From the NCBI GenBank assembly GCA_036365455.1, contig JAWQUS010000019.1:11074001-11138000 (forward strand): 64,000 nucleotides of DNA, read 5' to 3'. Below the pieces are notes generated by a model that searched no databases, was not told the origin of the DNA, and saw only the letters and a list, made by a program, of their open reading frames with translations. The number at the start of each line of letters is the position of its first letter. Position 1 is the stretch's first letter. The position numbers were made by a program, and so were the translations under genes. This DNA comes from Macrosoma leucophasiata. Taxonomy: Eukaryota; Arthropoda; Insecta; Lepidoptera; Hedylidae. Positions 1-10,116 of this stretch are shown here, piece by piece.

Positions 1-50
1 GTGAATTGTACGCTTGTTTGCCACCTTTATTACATAAAAAAAACAATCCA
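1..50 (+). repeat. Family A repeat, 3' end only
   Basis: The window opens inside a family A copy. Only the terminal part is present: the TGCTTGTTTGCCACC-like stretch and the ATTACATAAAA end. The 5' part lies outside the window. Confidence 0.7.
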
Positions 51-62
51 TATACATAAAAA

Positions 63-222
63 TTGAGCCTAAGTTACACCAACATATTAAATCAATTTTT
101 TTTTCATTTAATATTTTACATCCTTCTTTAACTGCAATAAATTTGTTAAAGTTAGAGAAGGATGTAAAATGTTACATTTACTTTAACTTTGACTACGATG
201 TTGGTGCAATTCAGGCTAAGTC
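63..222. mobile_element. MITE with about 20-bp terminal inverted repeats and an internal hairpin
   Basis: The left end AGCCTAAGTTACACCAACAT (67-86) matches the reverse complement of the right end with 3 mismatches in 20. Nested inside is a second inverted pair, ATTTTACATCCTTCT near 111-126 against its complement near 157-172. There is no coding potential, so this is a non-autonomous DNA element. No clear target duplication was seen, so the superfamily is unassigned. The following stretch, about 223-590, shows nothing I recognise. Confidence 0.65.
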
Positions 223-595
223 CTGTCAATTGATATGTGCTCTCATCCTCAACGTCTTTAGTTCGACGATTAAATCAATTTGAAGACCAAAAATATGCTT
301 TTAAAAAGCAAACTGATAATATAATCCAAAATGACAGATGGCGGTTAACGCTAACAAATTTAAAAGCTCGTTGATGTTTAAGTCCATTGCTTTTATTATA
401 TCATTGTTGATAAGGAACTCTTATGGATAAGAAGCAATGTATTCTGCTTTATGCGATTATGTCATTGTATTTGTGCTTTTCGGTTACACACAACTCCTTG
501 GACAGGTGTCCTGTGTAATTGCAGACATGTTAAAGTATACATGTTTTTATTTCTGGTAACGTTTGGGTTGAGTTGAATTTTGGATACCATGTTTT

Positions 596-649
596 CATGT
601 ATGTATCACGCCAGGTCCCTAACGGGGTAGGCAGAGAGTGTAGAGCATG
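596..649 (-). repeat. Family H fragment (3' end of a non-LTR polymerase gene)
   Basis: On the minus strand this reads through CTCTGCCTACCCCGTTAGGG to CCTGGCGTG, the same coding tail and 3' end seen more completely at 41826-42085. Only the last ~50 bp remain. Confidence 0.6.
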
Positions 650-1240
650 TATTCATAATTATAATAATAATAACAAGGGGGGTAGAGCAGCTTGTGGCGA
701 GCTGTTGGTGAGTAGCGACACCACTCCCTACCATCATCTCGAGTTCCTCCGAGAGAACTGGGCTCCGCTTCGTCCGCCACACAGAGGTACGGCCGGACAG
801 AGCATCAGGTCTCTCACCTCTGGCTTGCCTTCATTGGCCGGTCAGAGTGGGGCGCTAGAGGTATGGCATTTGCAGTAATTTAGATAATAGGCTGTTGTCT
901 AAATTTCTGCAAGAGATGTACACTCGGGGGTGGAAGTGTCTAAAGGCATAATAGCGGGGAAGCCCGCTCCGAGATTACTCGCTCGTGATGGTGAAACCGG
1001 GGCCACACCTCTCGACACCCCCTGCCTCTCTCAACAGTGTTGCCCCCGTCAACCATCGGGTTGGCTGTTTGGGGGGTCCACCAAGGAGAGGCGAGTCACC
1101 ACCTACCTAAAGTAGGATTCGATAATGTGAGATGTTGAATATAGGCACTCCCACTCCAAAGGCCCATCAGGATGCAGGCAGCAGCCAGCAGCCAGCTAGT
1201 CCCCCCAGTTCACCCACACAGCCCAAAGTTTGGCGAATCA
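650..1240. other. GC-rich mosaic, probably degenerate retroelement 5' sequence
   Basis: A (TAA)n run near 660-680 is followed by about 550 bp of GC-rich sequence with codon-like texture but no long ATG frame. A similar GC-rich block lies at 6071-6600. Both resemble the 5' regions of insect non-LTR elements. That is inference from base composition; no motif was identified. Confidence 0.3.
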
Positions 1241-1305
1241 CTTATCATTACAACAGTCCCATTATGTTCTGCGGGGTCTGTCTGTGCCTGTATTGACTAT
1301 TGATA

Positions 1306-1452
1306 CAGTCAGAGAGAGGTCCCGCCGAATATAACCCATTACAAAGTAGATCAAAATACATGTTGGACCGCCCATGTCCCCGAGCAAACCTGACAAAGGT
1401 CCGGGGTTCAAATTGGACCCCGTGCTGACGAGAGACATAATAATAATAATCA
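1306..1452 (+). repeat. Family K repeat ending in an (ATA)n tail
   Basis: The block from CAGTCAGAGAGAGG through the CCGGGGTTCAAATTGGACCC core to CTGACGAGA plus an ATA run recurs at 23566-23705 with the same ends. Two copies with a shared microsatellite-like tail suggest a retroposed unit. The parent is unknown. Confidence 0.5.
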
Positions 1453-1616
1453 TTGTGCCGATAGTCGTATCGGTGAACGGGCTGATAGCGAAGAGCCTCG
1501 ACCAACATCTCAAGAGGCTCTCGCTAGGTGGATGGATCAAGGGTCTGAGACAGAAAGCAGTACTCCTCGGCACGGCACGCATAGTGAGGAGGTTCCTGTC
1601 TCTGTGTCCCTAACCA
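1452..1616 (+). pseudogene. C-terminal remnant of a non-LTR retrotransposon polymerase
   Basis: The frame reads VPIVVSVNGLIAKSLDQHLK followed by a QKAVLLGTARIVRRFL-like segment and a stop. I recognise this as the extreme C-terminus of a class of insect non-LTR reverse transcriptase proteins. Nothing of the catalytic RT is present, so it is a 5'-truncated copy. It joins family K at an ATA microsatellite, which explains the run of isoleucine codons at the junction. About 45 bp of 3' trailer follow, then AT-rich sequence (1660-2000) in which I see nothing. Confidence 0.5.
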
Positions 1617-2002
1617 CCGGCAGCTTGGACCCTGCTCCTGCTATCGGCGGCACACAATTTTTTTATTTTTAATATATATTTGTTTATTTTTATACTTATG
1701 TAAAAAATTATGTACTAATTTATAAAATTTAATAAGTGGAATAATAATAAATATTCTTTATAGTACACCACGTGAAAGATAAAACAATGAACATAAAGAA
1801 AATAAAAATAACAATGCAGGCACAGCAGGCGGCCTGATTGCTCAGACAGCAATTTCTTCCAGGCAACCTTGTTACATGGATTACAAAATCAAGGAGCCGA
1901 CCTGTATTCATAATTATAGCTGTTATAAAAAAAAAATTTAATTCGTAATTTATCTACCAAATGGTTGGACTAGACATGAATAATTTTGAAAAAAAAAACG
2001 CT

Positions 2003-2206
2003 TACCCTCACAGCCCCACATTAGGTATTATATAAACCTGTGTCGTGGATGCCGTTGTACACAAACAACACATGCACAAACACCCAGACCCGAAACAAAT
2101 ATCTGTAGGCCATACAAATATTTATTCCGATGCGGGAATCGAACCCGCGGGCCTTCGAATCAAACGGTCGTCTAACACCGCTGGACTAACCGAGTCGTCA
2201 AAACAT
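2003..2206 (-). mobile_element. tRNA-derived SINE, family B
   Basis: The head is at the high-coordinate end. The polymerase III promoter is internal, as expected for a tRNA-derived SINE: an A-box like TTAGTCCAGCGG and a B-box like GGTTCGATTCC, here slightly mutated. The body carries the family's GTTTGTGTATGTGTTG-type stretch and ends at the CTGTGAGTGTAAGCG tail. Other copies: 7266, 8702, 17280, 39717. Confidence 0.8.
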
Positions 2207-2269
2207 GAAACCTTTATTTTTACTTCAAATGACGATTTGTCGGACGATATTATTGATGATTCATATTTA

Positions 2270-3156
2270 TAGACTAGCTTTTGCCCGCGACTTCGTTCGC
2301 GTGGACTTCAGGTTCGTCCCGTCTAGTCTAGTAATAAGTAAGAAATACGGTAACTAAGCACTGCAGAGCCCTAATTTGTACGTGTAACTCCTAACCAAAA
2401 AGAAATCGCTAGTGCCTTGAAAATTCGCAAAACTGACACAACCGTCAACGACGTCTGCCCTCACGCGTCTGCCCGCGTTCGGGTCGCGCACTCAGCGATG
2501 AGCCACTTCTTCCCCACCGCACCTACCCCGCTCCCCCCACGCCCCGTTCGCCTGGCGCCGCTGCCGGTATTTATCACCGAAACGGTATTTATCGCCGAAA
2601 TTGCTATGACTCTGCATTTTAAATCTGTGATATCTTCGAAAATATTTATTTAATTTACATGCTGTAAAAAGCCATATTGATCTTTATTAAATGCACAATG
2701 TATTTAAGATACTTAATGGGATAAGGATTAATACTGTATTGCTTAAAATCGCTTCGTAAATAAGCCATTATTTCTCGTACAAAGTAAAGGATAAAAAATG
2801 GTTATTGTGGGTTATTCCTAAGAGATAAACATATACCATCACGGACTTTTTTGTAGACCTTTTTAAGTTGTACAATACTGTAGTAAATTATTTTGATCTA
2901 TCTTGTAGGATTCAGTCAGCGTTTGCAATGTAAGCGCAAAAAATGTGTTTTTTCTACGACCTCACATTAAAAACCTCAAAAATTGTAGCCTATGTGTTAT
3001 TCTGATGTATAAGCTATAGCCTATGTGTTATTCTGATGTATAAGCTATATTGTGGTAAAGTTTCATTCAAATCCATTCAGTAGTTTTTACGTGAAAGAGT
3101 AACAAACATCCATACATCCATACATACAAACTTTCGCCTTTATAATAGTAGTAGGA
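2270..3156 (+). repeat. Family I dispersed repeat, about 890 bp
   Basis: It begins at ACTAGCTTTTGCCCGCGACT and ends near ACAAACTTTCGCCTTTATAA and TAGTAGGAT, a start/end pair I recognise from lepidopteran genomes as a common non-autonomous repeat. A 30-bp unit (TAGCCTATGTGTTATTCTGA...) is duplicated in tandem at about 2987-3046. No ORF is present. Shorter relatives occur at 13770, 16525, 37512, 37842, 38380, 38489, 38667 and 63570. Confidence 0.6.
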
Positions 3157-3540
3157 TGTCTAGGCAAGACTCAGGTTTGGAAATATCCATCCTGTTTCTT
3201 TTACAGTGACTTTCGTGGCATCCACCGTTTTGTTTCTCTGCCTCAACTTGTAAACTTGAACGAATGTAAAGGCCGTATATAATATGAACAGTTTTGTGAA
3301 AGATAATATAGAGACCTCCAATAGCGAGCTGTTGTTTAAATTAATCAAGACTAAAATAAAACAATACAATAATGTCCTCCATACTGAATTCACGGTGGCC
3401 AAGTTGAACGGAGACTAGCCAACTGCGCAGGAGATATTATAGATTGCACCCGCAGCATCGTGATGCCACTAGGACCCACCAGAATATATACCCACTCTGC
3501 AGCAATCAGCTGAGGTGGGTGCCGTTTTTCTTGGCTTCCC
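3157..3540. other. Unassigned stretch with a retroelement-like fragment
   Basis: At about 3395-3470 there is a block (GGTGGCCAAGTTGAACGGAG onward) that looks like a piece of an older dispersed repeat. A minus-strand 80-codon frame at 3160-3402 is rich in hydrophobic residues, but it has no supporting signal and I do not call it a gene. Confidence 0.25.
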
Positions 3541-3574
3541 ACAACCAAATATGTACATATACATCACAGAGGCT

Positions 3575-3706
3575 GAATATCTTAGACTTCAGGGATTGCA
3601 ACGCATCTGTATTTTGACCTCTGCTTTTGGTTGTCTTAACGCCGCAGTAGTCAATTTTAATCAATGTTAATTGCATGTTTGTTTGCCACCATAGTAACAT
3701 AAAAAA
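3575..3706 (+). repeat. Family A, 3' half, diverged
   Basis: It starts at GCAACGCATCTGTATTTTGA and ends at the CATAAAAAA tail. It is 5'-truncated, as expected of a target-primed copy. Confidence 0.6.
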
Positions 3707-4009
3707 ATACAAATCATACAAACCGCAAAATAAAGCGAAAATATATTTTACCTGCGCCATTTCCCTGCTCGCAAGTGTAAGGAGCCATTGTGCGCACCTG
3801 CGCCGACGGCTGCGCACAACCACACTATTGTTACACACATACACAGTTAACTCCAAATGTAATGTTCCAGTGTAAATGGTTTTTTGTTGTTGATGAGTCA
3901 CTTTTTTCAATCGCTGACAGGTGGTGGGGGTCACGTGGTGTCAAATACGAAATAAATTATTTTATGAGCTATCTCCGCGACTTCATACTCGTAGAATTTA
4001 ACGTAACTT

Positions 4010-4331
4010 CACGCCTATAATACCCGATGGGGTAGGTAGAGGTAAATGCATGCATTCAAGCATACATACAAACACCACACACACGTTCATTCGCCGGTTA
4101 CGTTTTTGGCCCATGTAATAGGTGGCGAGTCTGTTGACATCTCCGGGCACATTACCAAACTCCGAGGTACTAGGAAACTTGAAAAAACTCAGAAAATGGA
4201 AAAATCCTAATAGAACCAGAGATAAAGGATTTTAAACCGTTATCTCTCATAACCCCCGACCCGGGAATCGAACCCAGGACCTCCAGCGTAGTAGTAGTGG
4301 CCTGCTACCACTAGGCCACTGAGGCAGTTGA
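4010..4331 (-). mobile_element. tRNA-derived SINE, family C, near full length
   Basis: The head lies at 4331 and reads, on the minus strand, TGCCTCAGTGGCCTAGTGGT with an A-box-like TAGTGGTAGCAGG and the B-box GGTTCGATTCCCGGG near 4258-4275, so it derives from a tRNA. The body contains GGATTTTTCCATTTTCTGAG and the TTACATGGGCCAAAAACGTA motif. It ends in GCCTACCCCATCGGGT and GGCGTGAAG. Other copies: 28918, 30404, 34582, with a 3' fragment at 17866. Confidence 0.8.
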
Positions 4332-5216
4332 GCGTAGAATTTAACAAAATTATTGTTTAAAATCGTAACACACGTCCGGATTTGGTACGGAGCGGACAGC
4401 GGATTCGGTGCGCTCCGTAGCAAATCTGGACGTGTGTAGCGACAGCGGCTTTGGTCCGCTCGCGCGGGTTTGGTCGGCGGAATCCGATCGTGTATTACTA
4501 TTAATAAGTACGCGGACGCAGTCGTGAGCACAGCTAGTATAAATAATATTCAAGTGCCCGTAAAAAATGTGCTCGCATGATTAATATAATGATGACTTTT
4601 TTTAGGGTTCCGTAGTAAACAAGGAACCCTTATAGTTTCGCCATGTCCGTTCGTCTGTCTGTCTGTCTGTCCTAGCGTTGTCTATTTTAGCGCGCTGCCT
4701 GTCTGGTTTAGCGCAAAAACCTGTTGGTATTAAAGTGAAAGAAACATGAAATTTGGTTTAAGTATACACCTTATTCACACCGACAAAGTGGTAGAATAAA
4801 AACATGGAAAAAAAAATATTTAGGGTACCTTGCTTACATGTGAAGCGCGAATATATTTTTTTAATTTTCGTTTTCTGTATAGTGTGGGATTTCGTTAGAT
4901 AGGTCTTTCAAAAATGTTAGGGATGTTCTTATATGATTTTTCGATGTAGTTAACTGTTCGTGACTTATTAAGCTTTAAAGTGCCAATTTTCGTTAGAGTC
5001 ACGTACTTAACCCTCCACTACTAACTAAACGGTTGTTGTTAAAAATTCAAACAACAAAGCAGTAGTAGGTAAGTAGCTATATATAACGAAATTAAAAGGA
5101 AAACTATCACACCAAGTTCGCAAACTTTACAAGTTTTCGAGTAATACTCCAAATTTGAGATCAACTCCGTAGAAAATATTTATATATTTTTTTAATTACA
5201 ATAATTAATCAAACCA

Positions 5217-5257
5217 AAAACTCTTTTTCTGGTTTCTCCTACCAGAAAAAGAGTTTT
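5217..5257. repeat. Perfect 17-bp inverted repeat with a 7-nt spacer
   Basis: The left arm 5217-5233 (AAAACTCTTTTTCTGGT) is exactly complementary to 5241-5257, with TTCTCCT between. It sits directly at the 5' junction of the family A copy that follows. Confidence 0.85.
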
Positions 5258-5533
5258 AAGTTTCTCCAGTGACGGAGCTCGCGGGCGTAGGCACCACCGC
5301 ATTACCTTATATACTTGCCGCTAAACGGTCGTGTTCAGCACTATCGTGTTCCGGTCAGGTGGTAATGTACGGCTCTGTAATTTCCGGCACATAGGCATAA
5401 CACCTAACACCTCAGGAGTGGCAGCGCATCTGCATTTTGACCTCTCGTCATTATCTGGGTGTCTATAGTCTGCAGTCATCACTTAACATCAATGTGAACT
5501 GCATGCTTGTTTACCTCTTTTATTACAAAAAAA
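5258..5533 (+). repeat. Family A repeat (SINE-like), reference copy
   Basis: Reference description of family A. The 5' end normally reads CTGGTGGTAGAGCTCC-AGTGAC-GGAGCTCG, a 7-bp hairpin. Then come GCGGGCGTAGGCACCACC, TGCCGCTAAATGGTAGTG, TTCCGGTCAGGTGGTAATG, GCATAACACCTTAGGCCTCA, GCATCTGCATTTTGACC and GGCTGCAGTCATCACTTAAC. It ends at CATTACATAAAA plus a variable A-run. There is no ORF and I found no good tRNA-type A/B boxes. Here the first bases are replaced by the adjacent hairpin, and the copy is inserted inside family D with AAAAACT repeated on both sides. Confidence 0.8.
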
Positions 5534-5582
5534 AACTGCGGAACCCTACACGCGTGGTACGACACGCACTTGACCGGTTTTT

Positions 5583-6660
5583 TATAGATATTGGTAAGGA
5601 ACCCTTCGTGCGAATTAGACTCGCCCTTAGCCAGTTTTTACATATTACGTGTTTTAATTAAGTACAGCGCCATCTAACGCTATATTTTCACATAACACTT
5701 ACGCTCTAATGACGCTTATATCCGGGTCTAAGCTTGTCGACTTCCGAAACACGTTAGGGATCTTTGGACAGGTGTCAACTTGATGGATTTATCTTTGTAC
5801 CGTGTCATTGTATTATTTCTTAGATATCTACGAAACCTAACGCGTGATAGAGTAAGTAAGACAGTTTTCTCATAGTTGCTGTTCTTAGATACAATGTCGT
5901 TTAATTTACAGTATGAGAAAATTCTTCCGCTAGTGAGTGATGGGGTCACATCCCTTTTTTTTACCTGGGAAAATGTGTTACGCATACCCACTCTCGGGGA
6001 GAAGGGTGGATGATATGGGACTCCGGGAAAGGACATCCTAAGGACATGCCTACTCTCTAAAAACTCCTGGGTGTTCCGACTCGTCCGCCACAATTGGCGG
6101 AGTCACGGGAACGCTATCGCACACATACCCATCCCCACTGGCGGCTGCTGGTTGCCGAGCCCTCCTCGGAGCCTTTCGGCTTCAAACACTACAAGTGGCG
6201 TGCGGAACACCTGCACGCCTGCCAGCCCGGGACCTCTCCATTCGGGTGACGGACCTCCCCTAGTCCATCGCCCAAAAGCCCCTGCCTCGACCACTCACAA
6301 CACCAGCGTCCTAAGACGCCCGGGTGGAGAGGTCCAGGGGCACACAGTTCGCCCTGGGGGAGCGTTTAAGGAATTCTTCCTCCGCGGCCCCACCACGTCC
6401 CTATCCGACGCCGGGACCATCGTTAGGTGACTGGGGATAGAGTGCAGGGCCAACGAAATACCCGTACACCTCCTCCTCAGCCGTCTCCTTTTCTCAGCAG
6501 GGAGTGGCGGACAGAGCCACGCCAAACGCCGCTCCCTCTCTGGGTTCCTCTTGGACAATCACCGGGTACTTGAGCCCCCCCGCCACGACAAGCCGGAAAC
6601 CCTCGGAGAGGGTCACGTCCCTACGCCAGCCTCTTTACACTACCCATTGGAAATTTCAAA
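5583..6660. other. Mosaic: AT-rich part then GC-rich retroelement-like block
   Basis: The segment 5930-5965 (CTTCCGCTAGTGAGTGATGG) matches a motif of the tandem array at 7113-8290. From 6071 to 6600 the sequence is GC-rich with overlapping short frames on both strands and no recognisable domain. I read it as degenerate coding or 5' UTR of a retroelement, with low certainty. Confidence 0.3.
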
Positions 6661-6840
6661 TACTATAGCGTAACAAGTTATGTTTTTACCTTCACCAGTC
6701 ACATTGTTGGCAATTATTCTCCGAAATATGTTTACTGCTGAACCAAAGGAAGATATGCAATAATCGCCAAGCTTGGCATGCGGATTGGCAACCGCAATGA
6801 CGTTAGTTTTATCGCAAGTTGCTGCAGATCATCCAACGTT
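6625..6840 (+). repeat. Diverged partial relative of the 348-bp array unit
   Basis: ACACTACCCATTGGAAATTTCAAATACTATAGCGTAACAAG-type text (described here in part) and GTTTACTGCTGAACCAAAGG match the later array units, but intervening parts are rearranged. The tail CAAGCTTGGCATGCGGATTG recurs at about 42350. Confidence 0.45.
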
Positions 6841-7112
6841 ATTGTATAGGTCGCGCCACGTAAAAAGAACGCTGGAAGAAAGTAGAAGGGATGTGTTCGC
6901 GCATCGGTACACTCGCGCACGAAAGTACTAGCCCTATTGGTTTATTTTTGATCTAGCTTTCGCTTGCGGTTTCGTGTATTGGTAGGCAGATTGAAAACGC
7001 CGCACCTCATACCACCAAATAGATCGATAAATCGTCTACTGCGCAGCTTGACCGCCAGCGTTCTTTTTACCTGGCGCGACCTATATCTCGTAGTTATTAC
7101 CGCCGCATTGGA

Positions 7113-8290
7113 ATGATTTATGACAGTCATTGTTCGTTTGACTGACTGCACTAATGAAAGAATTCCCTTCCAGTGGAAGAAAATGCTTCCGCTAGTGGGC
7201 GATAAGGTCACGTCCCTACGCTGGGCTATTTACACTACCCATTGGAAATTTCAAACACTATATTGGACGACCCGGTTAGTCCAGCGGTGCGAAACCACCG
7301 GTTGATTCGAAGGGTCGCGGGTTCGATCCCCGCACCGGTACAAATATTTGTAGGGCCTACAGTTATTTGTTTCGGGCCTGGGTGTTTGTGAATGTGTTGT
7401 TTGTGTACAACGGCATCTACGACACAGGTTTATACCTAATGTGGAGCTGTGAGTAAAAAAAAAAAATTGCGTAACAAGTTTTTTTTACCTTCACGGAGCC
7501 ATGTTAACCATTTTTTGTGCGTAAAAAAATGTTCCCATGTGGTTGTGTTTTTTTAATTTTAACTTGTAATGGATAATGTGCGCTCATAATGGGTGATATT
7601 TTGCATTTTTTGTTCAATATTTGCAGCTTTTGTCGAAAGATGTCCACTGTTGGACCAAAGGAGGATGATTTATGACCGTCATTGTTCGTTTAACTGACTG
7701 TACAAATGGAAGAATTCCCTTCCAGTGGAAGAAAATCCTTACGCTAGTGGACGATGGGGTCACGTCCACGGCCAGGCTATTTACACTACCCATTGGTAAT
7801 TTGAAACACTATAACGTAACAAGTTTTTATTTACCTTCACGGCGCCATGTTGGACATTTTTTGTGCGAAAAAAACACTGTTCGCATGTGGTTTGGTTTTT
7901 TTATTTCAACTTGTAATGAATAATGTGTGGTAATCAATGGGCGACATTTTGCATTTTTTGTTCAACATTTGCAATTTTTGCCCAAAGATGTCCACTGCTG
8001 GACCAAAGGAGGATGACTTATGACCGTCATTGTTCATTTGACTGACTGCACTAGTGAAGAATTCCTTTCCAGTGGAAGAAAATGATTCAGATAGTGGGCC
8101 ATGGGGTCATGTCCCTACGCCAGGTTATTTACACAACCCATTGGTAATTTGAAACACTATAATGTAACAAGTTTTTGTTTACCTTCACGGCGCCATGTTG
8201 GCCATTTTTTGTGCGTAAAAAAAATGTTCCCATGTGGTTGGGTTTTTTAAATTTTAACTTGTAATGGATAATGTGTGCTAATCAATGGGA
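7113..8290 (+). repeat. Tandem array, 348-bp unit, about 2.8 units
   Basis: The landmark TATGACCGTCATTGTTCGTT occurs at 7115, 7667 and 8015 (counted from the preceding GATTTA or GACTTA). The second interval is 348 bp. The first is 552 bp, and becomes about 348 once the SINE at 7266-7466 is removed. Each unit includes CTTCCAGTGGAAGAAAATG, a CACGTCCCTACGC-like motif, TTACCTTCACGGCGCCATG and GATGTCCACTGCTGGACCAA. The last unit stops near 8290. No long frame is shared between units. Confidence 0.75.
7266..7466 (+). mobile_element. tRNA-derived SINE, family B, inserted in the tandem array
   Basis: Reference copy for family B. The head GACGACCCGGTTAGTCCAGC includes a perfect A-box (TAGTCCAGCGG), and the B-box GGTTCGATCCC follows about 40 nt later. 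The body has a TACAAATATTTGTAGG motif and GTGTACAACGGCATC, and ends in CTGTGAGT plus a run of 12 A. ATTG occurs on both sides, and removing SINE plus duplication restores the array sequence, so the insertion is clear. Confidence 0.85.
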
Positions 8291-8475
8291 ATTTAAGAAA
8301 AATTATGTGCTAACAAAAAAGGCAAAATGTCAGTATTTTTTGTTCAATATTTGTAATTTCTGTTGCATTTTGCTAATTTTAAAACAGGTTTTTTTAACAT
8401 TAATCAATTGGATAGGATATGTCTAGGATACTAGCCTAAGTTGGAGCCAACTTGGTCTTAGCAAAGTACTGGTGA

Positions 8476-8540
8476 TAGAGCTCCAGTGACGGAGCTCGCG
8501 GGCGTAGGCACCGCATTACCGCTATACTCGCTAAATTTGA
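8476..8540 (+). repeat. Family A, 5' end fragment
   Basis: GAGCTCCAGTGACGGAGCTC and GCGGGCGTAGGCACC are present, but the copy is lost after the CGCTAAA motif. Confidence 0.65.
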
Positions 8541-8701
8541 GTTTGATTCGATTATTGCCGTCTAGAGAACTAAGCTGTTATGAATCTGTACCAGCAATCA
8601 CTGGGCCAAAATAAGATAGCGCTAAACACTACTATTAAGCTAAAGACTTAGAAAGAAGTAACGCGTTAGTGCCTCCGTCGTGCCACCAACAAATAGTAAC
8701 A

Positions 8702-8907
8702 TTTTTTTTTTTTTTTCACAGCCCCACCCTATGTATAAACCTGTGTTGTGGGTACCGTTGTACACATATATCACATACACAAACATCCAGACCCGAAACA
8801 AATATCCGTAGGCCATACAAATATTTATCTCGGTGCGGGGATCGAACCCGCGACCCTTCGAATCAAACGGTCGTCTCACACCGCTGGACTAACCGGGTCG
8901 TCAAAAT
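8702..8907 (-). mobile_element. tRNA-derived SINE, family B, with long A-run
   Basis: Minus-strand copy. The A-run shows as 15 T at 8701-8715, followed by the tail, body and tRNA head ending at GACGACCCGGTTAG (8907 downwards). A- and B-boxes are intact apart from single changes. The long pure A-run suggests a fairly young insertion. Confidence 0.85.
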
Positions 8908-9354
8908 TACCCCCGTGTTACCCTTTTTACTACTGCAGCCATTCTGTTTGTTTAATATTTTATTTCTCATACACAACTAACAAACATGATAACTTATAAA
9001 CTTAATTGTGGCTCACAACGTCAGGGAGATAACAAAATAGACTGCTATGATGTCACAGAGCAAAAAAAAGCTCGTCTACGTCCGGTCGACTTATATGAAG
9101 GATGGATGGTGTTATGCAAAACGTTACGAGTACATTGTAAATATTTAACCCGTCAGTTCGCGAGAAAAATATGAGTGTTGATTTCAATTGTTCATTCGTC
9201 GTCGGCGGTGTCTCGTATCTTGATGGTTTAGGGTCATAGCTCACTGCAATCCGAGCAGCACCCCTGTTGTGGATAGTGGTCCATGGTTGAACGACGCGAT
9301 GTTGCGTAAACGTATGAGTGTATATGCTATAATATGGAGGATATAGCTATCATT

Positions 9355-9512
9355 ATGTAAGCCCCAAACTTTACAATAAGGTGAATAAAATACTAAATAT
9401 TAACCCGCTCCCTCGACGCGAATATAAATCTAGATTCATCAACTGGTTAGAAAATCTTGATTATGCTGATTTGGAAACATTTATTGAAGAATGTAATAAT
9501 AAATATAAATAA
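9355..9512 (+). pseudogene. C-terminal tail of a non-LTR polymerase
   Basis: The in-frame text PKLYNKVNKILNINPLPRRE followed by a FINWLENLDYADLETFIEE-like segment and TAA matches the usual last ~50 residues of jockey-type polymerases, where a P-L-Y/F-N motif is followed by a WL-x-Y pair. Upstream coding is missing. The stop is followed directly by an ATAA run, as in a 5'-truncated retrotransposon end. Confidence 0.5.
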
Positions 9513-9589
9513 ATAAATATATGTGATATTTAATACCTTTCAAACACACACACGCACACACACACTTTTCAAAATTTTAGATTTTAGAT

Positions 9590-9775
9590 TACAATGTTAG
9601 ATTTAGTACTTAAATAACATAAGAAACATTGTTCTGCTCGACACTCGGAGGTGGCGTTGATGACTGCGACACAGTCTATGATTAATGCAGTTGTCATCGT
9701 ACTGTCTGTTTATAAGTATGTTTCTTATTATGTTTTAAATAAATAAATTTCAAATTTCAATTTCAATTTAAAATA
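9590..9775 (+). repeat. Retroelement 3' end with a TTTCAA-type tail
   Basis: A short block (CTCGACACTCGGAGGTGGCG to TAAATAAATAAATTTC) ends in a run of imperfect TTTCAAT units. The same kind of hexamer run occurs, inverted with respect to an adjacent unique block, at 63857-63890. This is typical of non-LTR elements whose 3' end is a short repeat rather than poly(A). Confidence 0.4.
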
Positions 9776-9829
9776 TAAATGTAAATTTCGACATATGTGA
9801 GGACAAACACACACATTCCCATACCACTT

Positions 9830-10104
9830 CTACTGGTGGTAGAGATCCTCGAGGGCGTAGGCCTCTAGTATTATCTATTTTATCTGCCGCCAAAAGAAGT
9901 GTATAGCACTATCGTGTTCCGGTTAGATGGTAATGTATGGCCCCGTAATAACTATCACAGAGACTTAACAACTAAGGTCTCAGGGGTGGCAACGCATCTT
10001 CATTTTTACGTCTGGTCTTTGTGTGGGTGTTTATAGACTGTAGTTATCGCTTAACATCAATGTAAACTGCATGATTGTTTACCACCTTCATAACATACAA
10101 AAAT
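9830..10104 (+). repeat. Family A, diverged full-length copy
   Basis: The 5' hairpin is broken (GAGATCCTCGAGGGCG) and many positions differ, so this is an older copy. It is followed after about 12 bp by a second copy in the same orientation. Confidence 0.65.
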
Positions 10105-10116
10105 GTAGCCTGTTTC

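Larger units (their letters stand above)
4598..5582 (+). repeat. Family D repeat, interrupted by a family A copy
   Basis: It starts with TTTAGGGTTCCGTAG followed shortly by AAGGAACCCTTATAG, so the 5' end folds on itself. A CTGTCTGT tract and GCGCAAAAACCTGTTG-like text follow. It resumes after the family A insertion with GCGGAACCCTACACGCG and closes with CACGCACTTGACCGGTTTTT. The outermost AGGGTTCCG and CGGAACCCT are mutually inverted. No protein is encoded. Confidence 0.7.

Noticed and set aside
3160..3402. Minus-strand 80-codon hydrophobic frame that could suggest a membrane protein exon
   Set aside because: AT-rich sequence easily gives hydrophobic codons. There are no splice sites, no domain and no neighbours supporting it, and the segment partly overlaps repeat-like sequence.
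7266..7466. A genuine tRNA gene at the family B head
   Set aside because: The tRNA-like head is followed by the same ~130-bp body and A-tail in five places, so it is a SINE.
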